Assembly (NCBI RefSeq): GCF_003033885.1
Contig: NZ_CP024081.1
Span: forward strand, 3,906,554-3,970,553
Origin: Pseudomonas rhizophila
Lineage (GTDB): Bacteria > Pseudomonadota > Gammaproteobacteria > Pseudomonadales > Pseudomonadaceae
Direction: 5' to 3'
DNA: 64,000 nucleotides
Made by a program: the position numbers and the translations under genes. Below the pieces are notes generated by a model. It had not been told where the DNA came from, searched no databases, and was given only the letters and a program-made list of their open reading frames with translations. Of the stretch, positions 61,441-64,000 are shown piece after piece (positions within the stretch are counted from its first letter, which is position 1; every line of letters starts with the position of its first letter).

Positions 61441-61614
61441 ATGGACTCCGTAGTTACCGCACGTCCTCCCCAAACCCTTTACGTGACCATTCGTCGCGAC
61501 GAATTACGCCTGCTCAAAGAAGAGCGTGATCTGCTGCTTGATGAGGTGACGCAATTGCGCATGCAGTTGCAACACTCCCAGCTGTCCCATCAGAGCCAGG
61601 CCCTGGCTCGGTAA
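61441..61614 (+). CDS. Small 57-residue coiled-coil protein
   Basis: A short gene starting at ATG 61441 with GAGGTGA seven bases upstream. It encodes MDSVVTARPPQTLYVTIRRD, then a heptad-like helix (ELRLLKEERDLLLDEVTQLR), then a Gln/Ser-rich end (SQLSHQSQALAR). The leucine spacing suggests a dimerising coiled coil. I do not know a function; small basic-acidic helical proteins like this can be adaptors. Confidence 0.65.
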   Translation: MDSVVTARPPQTLYVTIRRDELRLLKEERDLLLDEVTQLRMQLQHSQLSHQSQALAR

Positions 61615-61961
61615 CCCCCGAGCAGAGGCGCGGCGCCGGAAGTGGCACTGGATAAACCGGTGTCATTTCCATGTGTACCCATTCGTGCCAAGGGCATGTG
61701 TTCTTGCCGCAACACGTAGCGGCCAGCCCCTGAGTGCGCGGTTTCAGTGCGTGAGGTTGCAACGCGAACACCGGAAATAAACCTCCTCGCCACAAAAAAC
61801 GCCTTCGCCACAGCCCCCCGACATTCGTTTTGTAACCAAATATCTAACAAACTTTTCACACCCCCATCGCGATACTCCCGGCCTTTTAGGTAGTTCGGCG
61901 CATGTCTGTGGGCATCCATTGGGTGCCAGCGGCTTTGTCGACAGGAAGGCTGGAGCGCTTG
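61615..61961. other. 347-bp gap upstream of the phosphoethanolamine transferase gene
   Basis: No gene is seen. Around 61788-61825 there are half copies of the CCTCGCCACA REP-like sequence. The part next to the transferase gene (61826-61870) is AT-rich and probably carries its promoter; I find no clear PmrA-type site. Confidence 0.5.
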
Positions 61962-63701
61962 ATGAGTTTGTTCAAACGCAGCACAACGACTGCGAAAAGT
62001 TTTGACTGGGCCGGGTTTGGCTGGTTATTTCTGTTTTTCTGGTATTTCTCGGGCATTACCCAACTGCTCATACTGGTGACCGACACCTCTGGGTTCACCG
62101 GGTTTCGCCAGGCATTCGTGATGAGCGCGCTGTGGCTTGCGCCCATGCTGCTCTTTCCTGCCCGGACCCGTTTACTTGCTGCGCTGATCGGCGTGGTCCT
62201 GTGGGCTTGCTCCATGGCCAGCCTGGGCTACTTCTTCATCTATCAGCAGGAGTTTTCCCAGAGCGTCATCTTCATCATGTTCGAATCGAACGTTTCCGAA
62301 GCCGGCGAGTACATGACGCAGTATTTTGCCTGGTGGATGGTGGCGGCCTTCCTGGCCCATACCGCCGTCGGATATTGGCTCTGGACACGTCTGCGCCCGG
62401 TGTACCTGCCCCGCGGCCAAGCCATGGTCGCGGCGACTGCGATTGTGGTGGCAGTTGCCGGCTATCCGCTGGTCAAGCACACCCTGCGTGCAGGTACATT
62501 TGCCGGTGGCCTGGAGAAATTCGAAAGTCGCATCGAGCCGGCCGTGCCGTGGCAGATGCTGGTTGCTTACCGGCGCTATGGCGAACAACTGGAAAACATG
62601 CAGGGCATGCTTCACAGCGCCAGCAAGATCGCCCCCCTGGGCCACCTGAAGGACGCCATGGCCGACCAGCCCGCCACTCTGGTGCTGGTCATCGGCGAGT
62701 CCACCAACCGCCAGCGCATGAGCCTGTACGGTTACCCAAGGAAAACCACGCCGGAACTGGACAAGCTCAAGGACCAGCTCTCGGTTTTCGACAATGTCAT
62801 CACCCCGCGCCCCTACACCATCGAAGCGCTGCAGCAGGTGCTGACGTTCGCCGATGAACAGAACCCAGACCTTTACCTGAGCACACCGTCCCTGGTGAGC
62901 ATGATGAAGCAGGCCGGTTACAAGACCTTCTGGATCACTAACCAGCAGACCATGACCAAGCGCAACACCATGCTCACGACCTTCTCTCAACAAGCCGATG
63001 CGCAGGTATACCTGAACAACAACCGCAACCAGAACGCGGCGCAATACGACGGCGATGTGATCGCCCCGTTCAACCAGGCCCTGGCAGACAGCGCTGCGCG
63101 CAAACTGATCGTGGTGCACCTGCTCGGCACCCACATGAGCTATCAATACCGGTATCCGCCCAGCTTCAAGACGTTCACCGACCGCCAGGGCGTACCGGCG
63201 GGGGTACGTGACGACCAGGTCCCGACCTACAACAGTTACGACAACGCGGTGCTGTACAACGACTTCGTAGTGTCCAGCCTGATCAAGGACTACGCCAAAA
63301 CCGACCCCAACGGCTTTTTGCTGTACCTGTCGGACCATGGCGAAGACGTGTTCGATTCGCCGGGCCACAGCACGCTTGGCCGCAACGAAGGCAAGCCGAC
63401 CGCGCCGATGTACACCGTTCCGTTCATCGCCTGGGCCTCGCCCAAGTGGCGTGAAACTCATGACTGGAACTTCAGCGCTGACCTGTCACGCCCCTACAGC
63501 AGCGCTCACTTGATCCACACCTGGGCAGACCTGGCCGGTTTGAGTTTTGATGAACTGGACCGCAGTAAAAGCCTGGTGAGCGATGACTTCAAGGCCCGCC
63601 CGCTGTTGATCGGCAACCCTTATGAACACCAGCGCAAAGCCTTGATCGACTTCAGCCTGATGCAGCCCAAGGCGCCTGCGGTGCGGGTCGTGCAAAAATA
63701 A
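61962..63701 (+). CDS. cptA: Phosphoethanolamine transferase, CptA/EptC type
   Basis: A 579-residue inner-membrane enzyme, the length of E. coli EptC and Salmonella CptA. Five N-terminal membrane helices (FGWLFLFFWYFSGITQLLIL; FVMSALWLAPMLLFP; LIGVVLWACSMASLGYFFI; AWWMVAAFLAHTAVGYWLW; VAATAIVVAVAGYPLV) precede a periplasmic sulfatase-fold domain. In this the catalytic Thr lies in VLVIGESTNRQRMSLYGYPR and metal ligands in LIVVHLLGTHMSYQY and LLYLSDHGEDVFDSPGHSTL. It transfers phosphoethanolamine from phosphatidylethanolamine to lipopolysaccharide core or lipid A, altering surface charge. ATG 61962 with GGAG upstream is chosen. It may use lipid made through PssA, encoded at the left end. Confidence 0.9.
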   Translation: MSLFKRSTTTAKSFDWAGFGWLFLFFWYFSGITQLLILVTDTSGFTGFRQAFVMSALWLAPMLLFPARTRLLAALIGVVLWACSMASLGYFFIYQQEFSQSVIFIMFESNVSEAGEYMTQYFAWWMVAAFLAHTAVGYWLWTRLRPVYLPRGQAMVAATAIVVAVAGYPLVKHTLRAGTFAGGLEKFESRIEPAVPWQMLVAYRRYGEQLENMQGMLHSASKIAPLGHLKDAMADQPATLVLVIGESTNRQRMSLYGYPRKTTPELDKLKDQLSVFDNVITPRPYTIEALQQVLTFADEQNPDLYLSTPSLVSMMKQAGYKTFWITNQQTMTKRNTMLTTFSQQADAQVYLNNNRNQNAAQYDGDVIAPFNQALADSAARKLIVVHLLGTHMSYQYRYPPSFKTFTDRQGVPAGVRDDQVPTYNSYDNAVLYNDFVVSSLIKDYAKTDPNGFLLYLSDHGEDVFDSPGHSTLGRNEGKPTAPMYTVPFIAWASPKWRETHDWNFSADLSRPYSSAHLIHTWADLAGLSFDELDRSKSLVSDDFKARPLLIGNPYEHQRKALIDFSLMQPKAPAVRVVQK

Positions 63702-63737
63702 CCGCACTGCCCTCGCCCGCTACCACAGGGGCGGCCT

Positions 63738-64000
63738 CTACAGGGGCTTTGTCCAGAACAGCATACGGCCATGGGCCGGGTCGAACATGCCAGGGGCAAA
63801 GCCAAACCTGGTATAGCTGGCCTGGGCGATGGCATTGCCTTCAAGCACTTCCAGGGTGATTTTGCAGCAACCACGCTGGCGGGCGATATCCTCGACCTTC
63901 TGCAGCATCTTCTGGCTCAACCCCAACCCGCGGAACGGCTTCATCACCACAACATCGTGGACATTGACCAGCGGTCTGCAGGCGAAGGTCGAAAAACCTT
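63738..64000 (-). CDS. GNAT family acetyltransferase, C-terminal part (cut by window edge)
   Basis: The minus-strand frame from the right edge to the stop at 63738 encodes the last 87 residues of a GNAT N-acetyltransferase: FSTFACRPLVNVHDVVVMKP, the acetyl-CoA pyrophosphate loop FRGLGLSQKMLQKVEDIARQ, and the terminal ITLEVLEGNAIAQASYTRFG. It acetylates an amino group of an unknown substrate. The start of the gene is outside the window. Confidence 0.88.
   Translation of the reverse strand, partial: GFSTFACRPLVNVHDVVVMKPFRGLGLSQKMLQKVEDIARQRGCCKITLEVLEGNAIAQASYTRFGFAPGMFDPAHGRMLFWTKPL

Noticed and set aside
61615..61961. Short minus-strand frames (61514-61919) as genes
   Set aside because: They lack ribosome sites, have low-complexity products and cross REP-like sequence.

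Overview
The window looks like chromosomal DNA of a fluorescent-group Pseudomonas (soil or rhizosphere type). The evidence is high-GC coding throughout, many REP/REPIN palindromes of the TGTGGGAGC...GCTCCCACA type between genes, a complete fap functional-amyloid operon, ferulate/vanillate catabolism genes, and FecI/FecR/TonB-receptor iron signalling. I see no rRNA, tRNA, CRISPR array, insertion sequence or prophage.

Left part (1-9.8 kb): a truncated acyl-CoA synthetase, an AraC regulator, phosphatidylserine synthase pssA, a TetR regulator with a perfect 20-bp palindromic operator next to a DUF1348 gene, and a Fur-box-controlled ECF sigma / FecR / siderophore-receptor cassette. From 9.95 to 14.6 kb four two-component genes are chained by 4-base overlaps: NarX-like kinase, NarL-like regulator, hybrid kinase and a stand-alone receiver.

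14.6-23.7 kb holds what I consider the most coherent system: a minus-strand set reading TonB-dependent receptor, beta-propeller phytase, exbB, exbD, tonB, with a good Pho box in front of it. A second Pho box faces the other way towards a membrane protein with a degenerate GGDEF domain (AGDRF) but an intact RxxD site, followed by an AraC regulator. I infer a phosphate-starvation phytate-scavenging module with its own TonB energiser.

23.7-32.7 kb: CBS-domain protein, nirBD nitrite reductase with a leader attenuator hairpin, a TetR/quinone-reductase divergent pair, two divergent L,D-transpeptidases and an rRNA-type methyltransferase. 32.7-37.8 kb is one very large gene for a 1700-residue leucine-rich-repeat protein related to DUF6543/dermonecrotic-toxin proteins, apparently without the NEL ubiquitin-ligase cysteine motif.

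38-48 kb: an AraC/LysE exporter pair, then the ferulate route: ech, vdh and fcs turn ferulate into vanillate, vanAB demethylates vanillate to protocatechuate, VanR (with two palindromic operators at vanA) and a MarR protein probably control it. Then pnuC and a NadR-like kinase for NAD precursor salvage.

49-56 kb: fapABCDEF preceded by a -24/-12 (sigma-54) promoter and two perfect 12-bp upstream repeats, and followed by a gene for a sigma-54 activator. 56-64 kb: a small conserved protein, a delta-60-repeat protein, the pentose-phosphate set gnd-zwf-HAD phosphatase, a 57-residue coiled-coil protein, a phosphoethanolamine transferase, and the C-terminal end of a GNAT acetyltransferase cut by the right edge.
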